A stretch of 64,000 nucleotides of DNA from Zerene cesonia (GCF_012273895.1 NC_052114.1:3782001-3846000); one strand, 5' to 3'; shown: positions 10,999 to 23,917, numbered from the stretch's first letter. Made by a program: numbers and translations. Notes: a model not told the origin generated them from the letters alone.

Positions 10999-13900
10999 AA
11001 AAGCGTGATTCTCTTCGTATTTAATTTCGTCTTCGGTTTCTTTGTCATGTAGGTGGAGCGTTTGAAGACTATTTTTCTAATATTTGAAGTAAAAGTTACA
11101 TATTTCATGGAACTTCATAATAATCCGTTAGCTATTTAATTTTATTATAACGTTATAAAGTTATATTAAAATATTGTTTATTACATGAAATATGTAACTT
11201 CTCCTTTGTAAACATATAATATATGAATAAAAGCGTGAGAATTATCAATAGAAAAACGATAAGTTAGACTACAACTCATAATTACTTTACTCAGTTAAAA
11301 CGTAATTGAAACATGTACACTAATAAGTGTTAGACGAGACCAAAACTTAAGCTGTTCGGCCAACCACTTCAGACGCGCGCCATGAATTATAAGCAGCTCT
11401 GATTGTTACTATGGGATCCAAGTCTCTCTCTAATTTGATTAAGGAACAGTTTTATTTAAAACTTCAAACATTTTTGTGAGTTACGAGTTATATAATTAGT
11501 CTGCAAATGCGGATTTATGCTCTCTTAGCTTTCATTAAGGCCATGAATGAAGTATTATAAGCCAAAGGCAATATTGTATCATATTATTTGTTTGTATGTG
11601 CTCGTGTTTAGTGTTACGTGAGTTGTCAAACTTTAGGACTAAGTACGGAACTCAAGATAGACCACATTCATAATAATACAAACAGAAAATCTCGTCACGA
11701 CATTCATATTTAAAAGTATTCCAGAACCATTATTTTCACTATATTTAATACAATATTTTCAAACTATTTCTCCTAGTAGAGGTGTACGTGTATTCTCAGA
11801 AAATATAGCTGAAACTCAACTTACCAATTCGAAACATACTTTTCGATAGCTTCCACTAAAAAGTTGCATTTATATTTTATGAGGAATACGTGGTATGATT
11901 TACTTATTGGAGTAGGGCCGGAGTCATGATGCATTCACGTACAGTCCTGCATTTATTGATTTTCATTCTATCGAAATAATTTTAAGAGCACGGCAGAAAT
12001 TGAATAAGATATAGTCAATGTTTAGGCGTAGTTATTTCGCTATTTTACGGTCAATTTAATTTACGACTTCGTGTTTTGGTCCACCTGATCCAAAGAGCCT
12101 ATAAAATAACTTCGATTAGATAGAGCTCATTAATTTTAAGATCAAACTTAAGCAAAGTTTATTTTATAACATCAGCGACATTTAATTAATTAAAAAACAC
12201 TTAAGGAATTGGATCCTCTAAAGACTTTGAATTATTGAACGAAACCTATTGCGGTCGCTTTGTTCTTGTTGCTTGTTCGTTCCGGAGGTAAAGAGGGTTT
12301 AAAGTTTTTCACTTAATCTTTAACGTAATTACAAGATTCTCCATAACAAACGAGCTTAGCAATACTCTGCTGTTATTATTTTTCCGCTCAATTTGTTCTT
12401 TGTCTTTTGTGTTTCGCGTATTTCAATAAAATAATAAGACGCAAACAACACCCATCTGTAGCGTAACCGTAACCCAGGATAAGATGAGATTGTTTCTTTG
12501 CAACGTAAATCAGGTATAGAATTCAGAATATTTATTATCGCAAACTCGGACGAGGAAATGTGTCACCAGATCTATGAAATATCGGGTCATATTTCTGTAT
12601 CGAAGGAACAATCCGTAGCGTTAGCCATACAATACGAAATTCCGTGAATTTGTCCAATGGAATGTTTGAAAGATTTTTACTCTCGTAAAGAGTAGGGCGT
12701 CGCAATTTTTTCTCAACAACTGAACAATATTTCTATTTTATTTTTATACACTTCAGTTTTGTAACTCCTATTTATTAGTTTCTCATTTCTTGATATAAGC
12801 AAACACATAATTTCGATAACCTAGCTTATGTAGTGCGGTATTAATTTTACGTATGTTAATCCTCTGCAAATTATATAAATCATCTGTCATATTACAACTA
12901 TTAATAAGATAGTATTGCGCATCTGTCGGAGCATCAGCGCTCTTACAAGGTGGATGAAATTGAAGTATTTCGTTAGTATGATGTTTCGCACAAGATAAAT
13001 GAATTGGTATGTGACAAAACGACTGTCACATTGAGCGCAAACATGATATGAATAATGAAGTGCTTAAGGGCATTATACAATAAAATTATGCTTACAGTTT
13101 TAGCGGTAGGTTTTAGAACAAATTTTCGTACTAATTCATTCGAAGTTTTTTCTTTAATAAGATAATCATGGACTGTCTATACACGCTTTAATAATGTTGA
13201 ATGATGAAACATTATTGGCATCGTCAGATATATTTTATAAGTGCTAATAGAAAATGAAAAGATATATTAAAATCGCTAAGGAATTTTCTTTATATCTCTT
13301 TACGATCTGTATATTTTTAACTTGATGTAATTATCTACATTAAGATAGAAACATTTCATGCAATAAATTAATGATCACTTTAACCAATAAGACTTATAGT
13401 TAGCAATAAAATAAACAGCCCAGTAACAATCTATATTGCTGGGTGCGTATGCGTCATAACCAATAAACCAATTGAGTTTCATCCTGGCACCACATCGTAT
13501 GACGTCTATGCGTCCCCTTCGGAATTGAGTGCGCTTAATCAATAACTTACTGGTCCACGCTATACATAAAGTCTGCATATTTTAATGTAACTTGGTACAT
13601 ATAAGTCGTGTTTGATTATTATTTTTACAGGTTAAAAAGGATAAAGGGCTTTGTTAAATTAATATGATATACAGTTTCTATTTTTTGATCATAAACATAA
13701 ATTTTAAGAATAAGCGTACAGGATTCAGTGTGGTTATATTATTAAGTGCTATCTATGTAGGTAACACTTACATGTGTAACATTTGATATTGTAATAATCT
13801 CTCTAATCGTTTATAGCAGTAGTACACTATCAGAATAAATGTAGATAAATGCTTTAGGGCGGTATAAACAATTTTTTTTTTTGAATAACTGTTCAAATTA

Positions 13901-14462
13901 TTCATGAAAACATTGAAATAGAAGGATCTATGTACACATATTTATTTATAAATATTTTAGCATAGATTCGACGCAAAATACGACGTCACTAATAAAAGGT
14001 ATATAATTAAATAATGACTGAAAAAATATATAAATGTCGATTACCTAAAGTGAAAATACACATGACGCATCGTGTAGTGAAAATTATCTTTGAAATGATT
14101 AACGGTTTCATTGAAGCTGTTACCAATTAGCATCATTCCTCTTGCATGTGTCCAGCAAACTCATTAGCTCTAATCAAGCCGAGTGCTGTATTGGTCTCAT
14201 GAATTATTTATCGTAACCCATTGTTTGGGGACGTTTGTATTAAACATCGATGGTATTGTAAAGACATGGTAATTAAGTTACAAAAGCGGATTGTTTAGGA
14301 TATTATAAATGTAAAATAACTCATCGGTGAACACTAAAATAACGTTTTAGACGATTTGAAAAGTTCAATGAAAGTACCAGATACATTTTTCAATCCTATT
14401 CAAGAATAAATGGGACCAATAAAGGCTTGGATTTAATGTCATTCTAAAAACAAAGATGATAG
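10999..14462. other. Unannotated, mostly single-copy DNA
   Basis: No repeat family or gene is recognised. Moderately GC-richer patches occur at about 12440-12680 and 13440-13560. The 67-codon minus-strand frame in the second patch is not similar to anything known to me. Confidence 0.4.
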
Positions 14463-14501
14463 CTTTAGCACTCACGTCCAACGGGGACGTGAGTGCTAAA
14501 G
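14463..14501. repeat. Perfect 17-bp inverted repeat
   Basis: Arms 14463-14479 and 14485-14501 are exact reverse complements (ctttagcactcacgtcc) around a 5-nt loop. The stem is too short for a conventional pre-miRNA and does not extend outward. It lies 11 bp left of the target-site duplication of the SINE at 14523. Confidence 0.9.
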
Positions 14502-14522
14502 GACGAAATCCAGATAGTGTAT

Positions 14523-14762
14523 CATCATCATCATCATCATCATCAGCCCATATATGTTCCCACTGCTGGGACACAGGCCTCCTATGAGGGTTTAGGCCAT
14601 AATCCACCACGCTGGCCAAGTGCGGGTTGGCAGATGTCGCATGTCGTCGAACTTTTTTGATTCTTGGACATGCCGGTTTCCTCACGATGTATTCCTTCAC
14701 CGTTTTTAAGCAGTGGTGATGTTATCCACATGTGCAGATAAATTGAAAAATCAATTTATTAT
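14523..14762 (-). mobile_element. 5'-truncated tRNA-headed SINE with TSD
   Basis: The 3' body of the SINE that is complete at 24728-25040, ending in a (TGA)n tail on the minus strand at 14523. The tRNA-derived head is missing. Identical 11-bp direct repeats agatagtgtat flank it at 14512-14522 and 14763-14773, so the truncation happened at integration, the usual outcome of incomplete LINE-driven reverse transcription. An apparent minus-strand reading frame through it (14365-14700) is repeat-derived. Confidence 0.85.
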
Positions 14763-14773
14763 AGATAGTGTAT

Positions 14774-17171
14774 ATTTTGTGTATATTTTGAGTGCCACAT
14801 CTTTAAACCTGCTTTTTTCGGACGTTTAATCTTACATCAAAACAGGCCATAAAGGGTTATTCCTATATTACAAACACAATGTTGTTTTATATACCGTATA
14901 TCTGTGAAATAGTCAGCATAATGAATATATGGAAACAGTTTGTCGTCGGCCTGTGATTGATCACGGTGGTAATTAATTCTCGTATGATAAGTTGACAGTT
15001 TGGACAATTCGGCGCTACTTGTCATGCCACTGCGTAATGAACGCCATGACTCAATAATACAAAATATAAAGATACACTTTATTAAATATACCTAATCCTT
15101 TAAGCATTTAACTCGCTTCATTTGGGAAAGAAAGTCTTTGTATTTAAGCTGCTGTGTCGTTTGATGAAATCTAAACAAACGTTCATTTATGCTGAAGGAG
15201 ACTGATGTTTTTACTTCGGATGTTTTCTATCTTCTTATTCCTCCTTCCTTGAATAGGCAAAAAAAACCTTTAAATAATGGTAGTATAATATGTCATACGT
15301 ATATGTTTTTGCTACACTTCGTGAACGACAAGCGACGAAGGTGTTGTTATAAAATAGCTCATGTAACCGATACTGTGATAATTAACCGAAGCGCTGCTAT
15401 TACATAGTTTAAATTACCTTGGATAATTTCAGAAACACTTCTTTATTGTTTTGTTGTTTCGTCTCAAAAATATAGACGATTATAATATGTGATATACGTG
15501 ATGTGCAGTTTAATTTATGTAAATTTAAAAAATGAAAAAAAAATTCAAAAGTAACGTTAATGAATGCTCTCAAAGAATATCGTCGTCTATAGAATACTAT
15601 GTTTGTAGTGGTTATCCTTATCCGTTGTTTGATCGTGATAATATAGAAAAATATATATATGACAGCATATATAACGAAAACAAGCAAATTTAGGACTCGT
15701 ATAACCAAGCACCATACTCAAACAAATAAGGAATTACAATTTTAATTAAAAAATAGCTCAGTAAACATACAGAATTATGTCCTAAGTCCTCATCGCGGAA
15801 TTTTTTAATTAAATCTGTAATTTTATAGCAGTTAATTTGTGGACGTTCCCGAATGAAGTGCTTAATGTTCCGACAGATTAATAATAAAGCCTAATTAATC
15901 TTGGCTTTTTAATGGCTATAATTATGAAGGTACGCATGCGGGCTATACAACCAATTTTCTATGTACCTCATTGAATAAGACTCGGGTTCGATTACATTTA
16001 CTTGTTGGAACGAATATAATTATAATATAATATAATTAGGGGAGTGTGCGGAAACATGTTCTGTAAAATAAAGTATTAAAGATATTTAATAAACCTCTCA
16101 CGCTAATAAACTTATCACACGTTGATGTTGTTAGTATTTATTGATCTAATAGAGCTTAGATAACGTTCATAAATTATTTGCATTTTCTCACTACAGCAGT
16201 AAATTAGTTGATACTTTACTTGCTGCTAGAGAGAATTACTAAGAACATATGCTATTTGTTTGTATAATAGAAAACATTTTATATTTGACACGATTGTATA
16301 AAATTTTATGAGCGTTTTAGAGGATGATGCCTTTATATCATATAACCTTGTGAATTCCTTAGCTGTTTCCTTATAAATGTTAACATTTTCCCGATAAAAT
16401 ACAATCACTATAGAATGAACCTTTGGTGTTTCAACAATAATACAAAATTATTTCCTTTCGTCAAGTATTTATTGTCGAGAGAAATGAGCGGTCAACAAAT
16501 AGCGGAACTTAATTGAAACAAACTGTCGTCACTTTTTTTATACTACCCGTCTAATTTTTAACCGATTTCAAAATAAGATGAGCTTATCAATTTAACTAGA
16601 TTTTTGTGTCATAACTTTTACAATAGTACAGTGCTAATTTTGGTCAATGACAAGTCTTTTAAATTTCATGCATTCATTACTACTACTTTTTATAGTCGCT
16701 TAAGAGAACTGTGTCCCTTAGTTTACCGCTGTACCTACGTCTTCTTTTGCAATCCTTCGACTTATTCTTGCACTTGGTCGGCTCTGCCCGTCACCCTATT
16801 CATGAAGAATAAGGTCAGAAGAGTTCGTTCGTGTGTTAGATTGACACACCCCTGGATTTCATGTTTACTAGGAGACATGTTTGGGATTTTGTTAATTCTT
16901 TTATAAAAATGTGTCTTGGATTTATACCACAATAATATACAAGCAAAGGGAAATGCAATATAAAAGCAAAGGCAATGAGACAGAAGAAAAGGAAGATGTG
17001 AACTTATTTTCTTGAACAAAATTATTAGTATTATTTTTTTACTAAACCAGGTGAGATTAAAATATATCAGGTTGTATTTTAAATACTTTGTTACGTCGCA
17101 TATATTATTAAAAAAACATTTCAAAAATGTGTTCTAGTTGCCCAACTTTTTGCACCTTTTTTAGGTAATTG
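14774..17171. other. Unannotated DNA
   Basis: No gene is recognised. A GC-richer island at about 16730-16870 (cggctctgcccgtcaccc) contains parts of open frames on both strands; it could be an unrecognised repeat or regulatory element. An AT-rich imperfect palindrome lies at about 16013-16036. Confidence 0.4.
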
Positions 17172-17360
17172 TATTTTTATGCCATAAACGGGCAACAGCT
17201 GGTAGTTCACCTGATGGTAAGCGCTCACCACCTCCCTCCCAATATTCGCAGTGGCACTATCCACTTTTAAGGGGAAAGGAGATAGAAAGGATTAGCGACT
17301 GGAAAGAAGGAATGAGTGGAGAAGGGTGAGGAAAAGGAAACGGTACTACTCACAGTACGC
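17172..17360 (-). repeat. Family A repeat, partial
   Basis: Carries the cctgatggtaagcg core and the 'gaggaaaaggaaacgg' block, truncated near 17360 before the 5' part of the family. Shorter and more diverged than the copies at 29201 and 61259. Confidence 0.65.
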
Positions 17361-17471
17361 TACTTTTTAACGTTGTTTTTCAAAAATTGCCCCTTAAAAT
17401 AATAATTTAAATATTCAAGATGATGATTTACTATTACATTCATTCTAATAAAAACGCTAGCTTATTCAGAA

Positions 17472-17585
17472 TATTTATTTATTCTTTATTGCACACTTTC
17501 AAAATATAAAACAGAGATAAAATTAAACAAAAGCAACTTAAAACTAGTATGCTAATGGCGGCTTTATGGCTAAAAGCCATATTGT
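17472..17585 (-). repeat. LINE 3'-end fragment
   Basis: Read on the minus strand it finishes gtgcaataaagaataaat, which contains an AATAAA signal, and carries the ggcggc...atggct-aaa-agccat hairpin block (17565-17581) found next to the 3' end of a common lepidopteran LINE group. A related fragment lies at 51168-51245. No coding part remains, so the clade cannot be assigned. Confidence 0.45.
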
Positions 17586-18081
17586 AAATAGAAAAGTGAA
17601 AATTTCGTATCGCGTCATTTAATTAATAAAATTGAAGCGCGTCATGACAGATCCGCTTAAGACAGTTGATTCAAATGAAATTTCTTAAAAGGCTGTGTTT
17701 ATTGGAGGCAATGGAATCAATGGTTGTTATAATTAAATTCCTCGAAATTCGCGCTCTTAGCTTACTTCGTTCATAATATTTGATTTCACTTTAATTTGTC
17801 TTAACAATTTTTTTCCGCTATTATTTATTTGATTATTATTATTTGTGAAGGACATTACAAAGATATAAGGATATTATCATTAATGAGTATTTCAATGTTT
17901 TGCTATTGCTTAAACTGCTCAACAGAAATTGATGAAACAACTTAAAATTTCTCCTGAACTAAAAACCTTAATAAAATAAGTTACAATTCGAATACATCAC
18001 AGACCTAATTCATTCAAGGTGTTTATATATATATTGAGTACCTTAATATGTCTCTTTATTTTTCAGCCATTAATAGAAACT
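17586..18081. other. Unannotated AT-rich DNA
   Basis: Nothing is recognised. Confidence 0.4.
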
Positions 18082-18211
18082 GTATTTATTCATGCTTCTA
18101 AAATGGCGCTAATTTTTCCTATACTACAATATTATTAACAAAGCAATCAAAACCTTATGGGTTTAAAATTTACATAAATTTTTTAAATAACCGACGTCAA
18201 TAAATCAATGT
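18082..18211 (+). repeat. 130-bp direct duplication, copy 1, at gap edge
   Basis: Matches 18222-18351 with about six substitutions and no visible length change. The two copies abut the 10-N gap exactly, which suggests an unmerged contig overlap rather than a biological tandem duplication. Confidence 0.9.
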
Positions 18212-18221
18212 NNNNNNNNNN
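18212..18221. other. Assembly gap (10 N)
   Basis: Ten N between two near-identical 130-bp copies. Confidence 0.99.
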
Positions 18222-18351
18222 GTATTTATTCATGCTTCTAAAATGGCGCTCATATTTCCTATACTACAATATTATTAACAAAGCAATCAAAACCTTTTGG
18301 GTTCAAAATTTAAATCAATTTTTTAAATAACCGACGTCAATAAATCAATGT
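18222..18351 (+). repeat. 130-bp direct duplication, copy 2, at gap edge
   Basis: Second copy of the sequence at 18082-18211, about 95% identical by hand count, a level consistent with two alleles of one locus. Confidence 0.9.
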
Positions 18352-19041
18352 TATTAATAAATCAGTGCCTAATCTCCGATATAATCTCCGGCTATGCCTA
18401 ATACATCCTCTTGGCCGCTAATGGACTTATCTGTTTTCATTCAAATATTCATAATAGGCACCTTCGAAGTCAGGTCCCTTAATTGAATGGGTACTCATAA
18501 TGGGGTGAATTATTTACCAGATCAGCAATGTTTAATTTCAACCTTAGTACACGGTTTTAAAGTTGTAATTACGATATAATGCAGCACGCAAAGCACTCAT
18601 GACGAAAAACAGGTCGTGCGTCGAGGGACTCTTTAAATGACATTGACACCAAACTCGCGAAACGGTATATAAGCATTCATAGAGACAGGAACTACGCGAA
18701 AAAGTATATGTGACTACTATTAAATTGTGTAATGAATTCAAATTTAAGGCCAAGTTTAATCCAACAATTATTTTAATTAAGGCAAGGTCATCACAGTGAT
18801 GACGTATTCGTGTAATATAAGTATTTAAATTATTGTTAAAATGATTTCAAATAAATTGATTAGGAGTGCGAAAATTTCGTCAACATTTTGAAATTGAAAA
18901 GCACATTTCATTTTTCATTTTTCAAACTGAATTCCGAACAAAACATTTGGTTTTGCATAGAACAATTAAAATGATATCAAATTAACTGGTTGGCTTAACT
19001 TTATATAACTATGCGGAGAGCAAAATAAAAAGGTTGGAAAT
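18352..19041. other. Unannotated DNA
   Basis: No gene or repeat family. A short near-perfect palindrome gtcatcac-a-gtgatgac lies at 18787-18803. Confidence 0.4.
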
Positions 19042-19216
19042 AAATACTAATGGTAATAAAAAGCTGAAAAGTTTGTTTGTTTGATGTCAGTTCCTTTTAG
19101 GAACTGCTTGAAAGGTTTAAAAAATTATTTCACCGTTGGATGGGTATGTGATGCCTGAGTGCTACAATCTGTACTCTGTTCAGCTACCACGGACGAAGCC
19201 CGGACTGATCGATAGT
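19042..19216 (+). mobile_element. Degenerate Helitron (agctgaaaagtttgtttg family)
   Basis: Begins near atactaatggtaataaaaag, followed by the gtttgtttgtttga block and the 'ttatttcaccgttggatggg' block, and ends in a decayed hairpin region (ccacggacgaagcccgg) and gatag where CTAG is expected. The same family occurs at 28540, 54758 and 55885. Confidence 0.5.
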
Positions 19217-22200
19217 TATTTTATTAACGGTTTAAGTATTAAGAAACTTCTGAATTTTTAGATTTGTAGAAAAACATATGAAACTGAACAAACAAATATA
19301 TAAAACGAGCATATCAGGCAACAATTAAAAAGTAATTTCAGGCTTAACTAACGCTACTTAAAAAAATAAGATAAAAATAAAGAGATACTGGTAGATGTAT
19401 CTATCAAAGCCTCTTGTAATTTTTTTATAACAGCTGTACAACATATTATTAGAAAACACGAAGATCATGAAATAATTCTCAACTCTGTATACACCGTATA
19501 TTTTAACAGTTGTGCTAATTCAATTCAGCCCAAAGAGCGGAAATAGAATCTCCCGGCGTTATAATTTAGTAAACAAATCGCTATATGAATCATGAATGGA
19601 GAGCACGTTGCACCAAATGCAATTCACACCGCATTATATAGTATTAATATCATATTCCTGAAATTTGGGCTCCGTCCAGCGCAAATAAAACAAAAACATT
19701 GCCAAGAATTTTGCACAGCGAACCATACAATTCACGGTCACCATGCAACAGGTTGCAAAAATAAAGACTGCATTATATATGGAGCACAATTAAGATTCTT
19801 CACGTCTCTTGAGTGCCTTCATGCATGCTGGGAGTACATACCGTCGAAATACGTCTGTTTCATAAGTGACACAAACTCCGCTTCCCTTTGAATACGATGT
19901 TAAACAAATATAAGGATCATTAAAGGAATTCAGACCTAAATACTTGAACAAAATGACACAGTTTCGTATCTATTTTTACTAAGTTTAACGCTTAACGCAA
20001 CTCACGTAACCAACTTCAGTAAGGCCTGGATAAGTGATATCGGTTCTTTACTTGACAACGAAAATGGAACTAAAATCTGATATCAGTAGAAATTTCTACA
20101 TAGTAGCTCAGTTTTTGAACACTTTGGTGAAAAATTTTTAGTCACGTTTACACAATTTCGCCGTGTGTTTATATTAACGCTAAGTGGTTTGGTAGAATTT
20201 TTATATCACAAGCAACGTCGACTTTCGGGCATAATTAAATTTTACGTAAGTCTGCATATAGATGTAAACATCATTCATCATCATCATCATTAGCAATATT
20301 TTATACATATATGTATATTAAAGTGTCGTTTATATAAGTATTCTAAAAATATAAAAAATTCATACACTAATAAAGAATACAATATGCTAACGAGAATCGC
20401 TTGCAGAAGTTATATTACCACATTTAAAATACACTGAAAATTGTTTCAGTAAAGTTTGACGCAAATGCTTTCCTCATATAATGAGTTTCACTGAAAGGGC
20501 AACGTTTTTAAATTTTTAACATATCAATCAAAGAGGTATTTCAAACGGTAGTTCAATGAGTATTCACAAAGGCTAACAAAGAAAATACTCAGGGAATTCA
20601 CTGCGAGACGTTTTCTTTAATATACCGTCTGATAAAAGCGTATCTTCTTCTATTTTTTCATAAATTTTGTATTAAAACGACAACAACGGTCCAATGGTTA
20701 CCAAAGTTTCAAAGCGTCTCGAAGACGTCTCTGCATCTGACACCAACTATTCTTACTGTTTTTGCATTCCACTTTCGTATTCTAGCTACGTTTTAAGACG
20801 TACTTCATTCCGCTGCAAGTTTCAAACGTTTCTTGTTCAATCCGTGCTTTGTGTTTCTTGTTCTATCTTATAAAGACAATAAAGATTAACAGAGAAAAAC
20901 ACAATAGCTTGACGTCAGCTCCCAAGTATTGGAAGCGGGTTATAAAATTTTGTTTATAAACAACACTCGATAAGTTTGTATTGTTGCTACGAAAATGTAT
21001 GGTACTGCATATTGTTTGACATTCATTAGTTTGTTTTCTCGCTTTAGGTTTGCGTTCTGTAATAGCTAGTTCTGTTTAAATTTTCACTATATTTCCTGTT
21101 TTGGGGTTTTAGCTCTTTTTTTTAAACATTGAGAGAGATTTTGATTTTATGATTTATTTGCACATTTATGTGTATGATTCCATTGATATACAGCAAACTA
21201 ATTTATTATATATAACATGTAACATAATCAGTATCACCGAATACACACAAGAAAAATCTAAATATGTATTACTGTTGAAGTTAGCTGTTTATTGCGTGAA
21301 ATGTTATTATTTTATTGGCTTTAACCAATAAGGAAACGCTTTAAATAATATGTGCTTATGTACAATGCCGTAACGGTAGATGGTTGACAATACGCAATTT
21401 CCTAGACAGTACGGTACATTTCATGGTCCCATTTGAATCTGTTACATGTATAAACTGTGAGGAAAATATTAGTTTGCAATATTTGCATATGTTTAGTATT
21501 TTCTAAAGGATGATTTGGCTGAAATCTTCCAGAATGTACAAGATTATAATAGAACGGGCGGAGCTGTGATTCCAATGTCGTTTGAGAATTGCATATCCCT
21601 TTTATAATTTCAGAAACGCTTGCTGATATTTTGAATCATTTGTGAACGACAGTACGATAAACGACAGTTGTCACTCACTTCTTAAGCCGCTACGAGGTAG
21701 ATTTACTTGGTTACGTGTATTATGTATGTTGTATTTGTATGTTTATATTTTTTGTTAATTTTTTATCCATCTACATTTCTCTGTCTTCTTATTTTGGCTC
21801 ATTCATCCTGAGGCGGGCGAAGTCTTGGAAGACAATGTTATTTTCTTCCTCTTGGTGTGAAGAGAGATCTCGTAGCGGCGTCGCTCAATGGATTGCATCT
21901 AACTCAGACTCATGTCTTCAAAAAAATATTCTCATATAATATTTTATCCACGTTAATTAATAAAACTACAAGAACTGCTCTTGCGATACTTATTTATATT
22001 AATGGATATCGTTATTGAATTTTAATTATTAATTATTGAAGTAATTATTATGCACGAGACTCGGTTATGTTAAGCAGTTGGTTGTATTTTAAATAAATAT
22101 GTATATTTACACATGATTGTTTAATTTGTTGATATTTTGTATTCTTCTTCATTATAATACACCACCTAATCGCTATTTTGAGAAAAATGAAATTAAAGCT

Positions 22201-22276
22201 GTTCAATTTGAGACTGTTTTTTGTTTATAATTTATGAGACATTTTAGGTCTTTACAATGATTTGGCTTATGAATAA
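19217..22276. other. Unannotated, mostly single-copy DNA
   Basis: A (CAT)n tract lies at 20275-20292. GC-richer patches are at about 19590-19890 (containing a 99-codon frame of no recognisable family) and 20690-20830. No gene is supported. Confidence 0.4.
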
Positions 22277-22474
22277 CTAGCCGCGCCCCGCGGTTTTACC
22301 CGCGTAAGTCTATATCCCGTAGGAATATCGGGATAAAAAGTGGCCTTTATGTTATTCCAGTTGTCCAGCTGTCTACATACCAAATTTCATTGCAATCGGT
22401 TCAATAGTTTTTGCGTTAAAGAGCAACAAACACACACATCCTTACAAACTTTCGCATTTATATTATTAGTAGGA
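22277..22474 (-). mobile_element. Non-autonomous Helitron, full length
   Basis: CTAG at 22280-22277, a terminal hairpin region (ccgcggttttacccgcg on the plus strand) and a 5' terminus TCCTACTAAT at 22474, flanked by A and T as expected. Immediately beyond the 5' terminus the terminal octamer agtaggat recurs twice (22479-22494). Confidence 0.8.
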
Positions 22475-22853
22475 TATAGTAGGATTAGTAGGATAGATTT
22501 ATCAATTCAAATGTATATAACATTTCACTTGGAATTCGATCTTAAATTTAAATAGCAACTATTTTCAGAATAGTAGTGTATAAATAAGAAAGCATTTGTA
22601 AAACGATTTGGTCCAACTCAATGCGATGTTATCGTTGTAAGCGGAACGGGCGATAAGAAAAACTCCATTCCTTTTCTGTGTTCTATTTTGTGAGGTGTTG
22701 AAATAGTGTAATAGGTGTGCAAATAGTAATGGTTATTCGATTTTCGTATAGAATTAAATAATGCAAAATATAAGTTATACATATGTATAGCACATGGTCA
22801 TTATTTATTTATTTAACTCTTCAACAAGATTGTACATAGAAGGAAACTTAAAA

Positions 22854-22880
22854 ATAATAATAATAATGATTATTATAATA
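22854..22880. repeat. (ATA)n-like microsatellite
   Basis: Imperfect ATA/ATT trinucleotide run bordering the Helitron fragment at 22884. Confidence 0.6.
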
Positions 22881-22883
22881 AAG

Positions 22884-23040
22884 CTAGCTGTACGCCCCGG
22901 CTCCGCCCGGGTAGTTTTTTATTGTAATTTAAATTATAGTAAAAACTATCCTATCTCTCAAGTTGGATCGAACTGCACATGGTGTGCGAATTTTATTATA
23001 ATCGGTTAAATGGTTTAGGAGTCCATTGAGGACAAACAAT
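22884..23040 (-). mobile_element. Helitron 3' part
   Basis: On the minus strand it ends cccgggcggagccgggg-cgtacagCTAG at 22884, a hairpin plus CTAG. The body carries 'actatcctatct', 'aactgcacatggtgtgcg' and 'atcggttaaatggttt', as at 6052-6227. The 5' TC end is missing beyond about 23040. Confidence 0.6.
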
Positions 23041-23689
23041 TTATTTGGCGGCATTATCACTTAGAAGTGATTATTGTATTGTTATGTAAATATATATTGT
23101 TTTTTTTCTATTATAGAACACCTTATAGAAATACAGTTAAATAAATTAATAAATCTCGCGTTTTTAGCAATCAATATTACCTGTGTATTCCGAGCGCTGA
23201 TTGAACCAAACATTGAAGCTGGTATATTTATATGAGCAAAATAAAGAAAAGAATATATTAAAACTAAATGGAAATAAACTACAAATAAATAGTAATAAAT
23301 AACAATTTTATGTAATTCTATAATGTTCACACAGAAAAATACAAGATTAACTTTAAAATTAACTTTTTACCTCAGAAATCAATCCTCTTTAGTTACTAGC
23401 AGGTTTATACCGGTACACATTTTATAGTATATATATATCGAATCAAATCATCGCAAATATTTATGAAAAGCGCATAAATATTGTAACATGTTTAGGTAAC
23501 ATTAGTAGTTAGGAAAAGCTAAAAGCAGTGTTTCAACAGTTTAGTCAATATTATATATTCGCGACTCGACTTGTGCTGAGCTAAATACAAAATAAACGAG
23601 CATTAGCACTATTCCATAAACACGTAATTTCTAAAATTAACTCATCCGCGAACGCAAATGTGTTATAAGAATGATTATGCTGCTAATTT
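23041..23689. other. Unannotated AT-rich DNA
   Basis: Nothing is recognised. Confidence 0.4.
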
Positions 23690-23917
23690 TTATTAATATT
23701 ATAAATGCGAAAGTGTTTATATTTTTGTGTATGGATATTCGTTTATTTGGTACCTTTATGTCACGTCGCAAGGGAGCGATATTGTGATTTGATTTTTGTG
23801 TTTGGAGGTAGGAATCTGGAAAGTGATATGGGTTATTTTTTACCGAGAACAACATTTTATTACTATGGGAATATCCTTTGATACGCAAGTTTAGCCGTAG
23901 GCGGTAAGCTATTGTAA
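23690..23917 (+). mobile_element. Degenerate Helitron-like element
   Basis: Starts tattaatattataaatgcg, a Helitron 5' signature, and finishes gtaggcggtaagctattg, a decayed equivalent of the hairpin-CTAG end. The interior differs from the other Helitrons here. Confidence 0.45.

Noticed and set aside
14365..14700. 111-codon minus-strand frame with a poly-Asp run
   Set aside because: It is a translation of the SINE and its (TGA)n tail; the same pseudo-protein appears at 24659-24871.
16762..17124. 120-codon minus-strand open frame
   Set aside because: Composition is that of AT-rich non-coding DNA, no domain is recognisable, and another frame overlaps it on the opposite strand.
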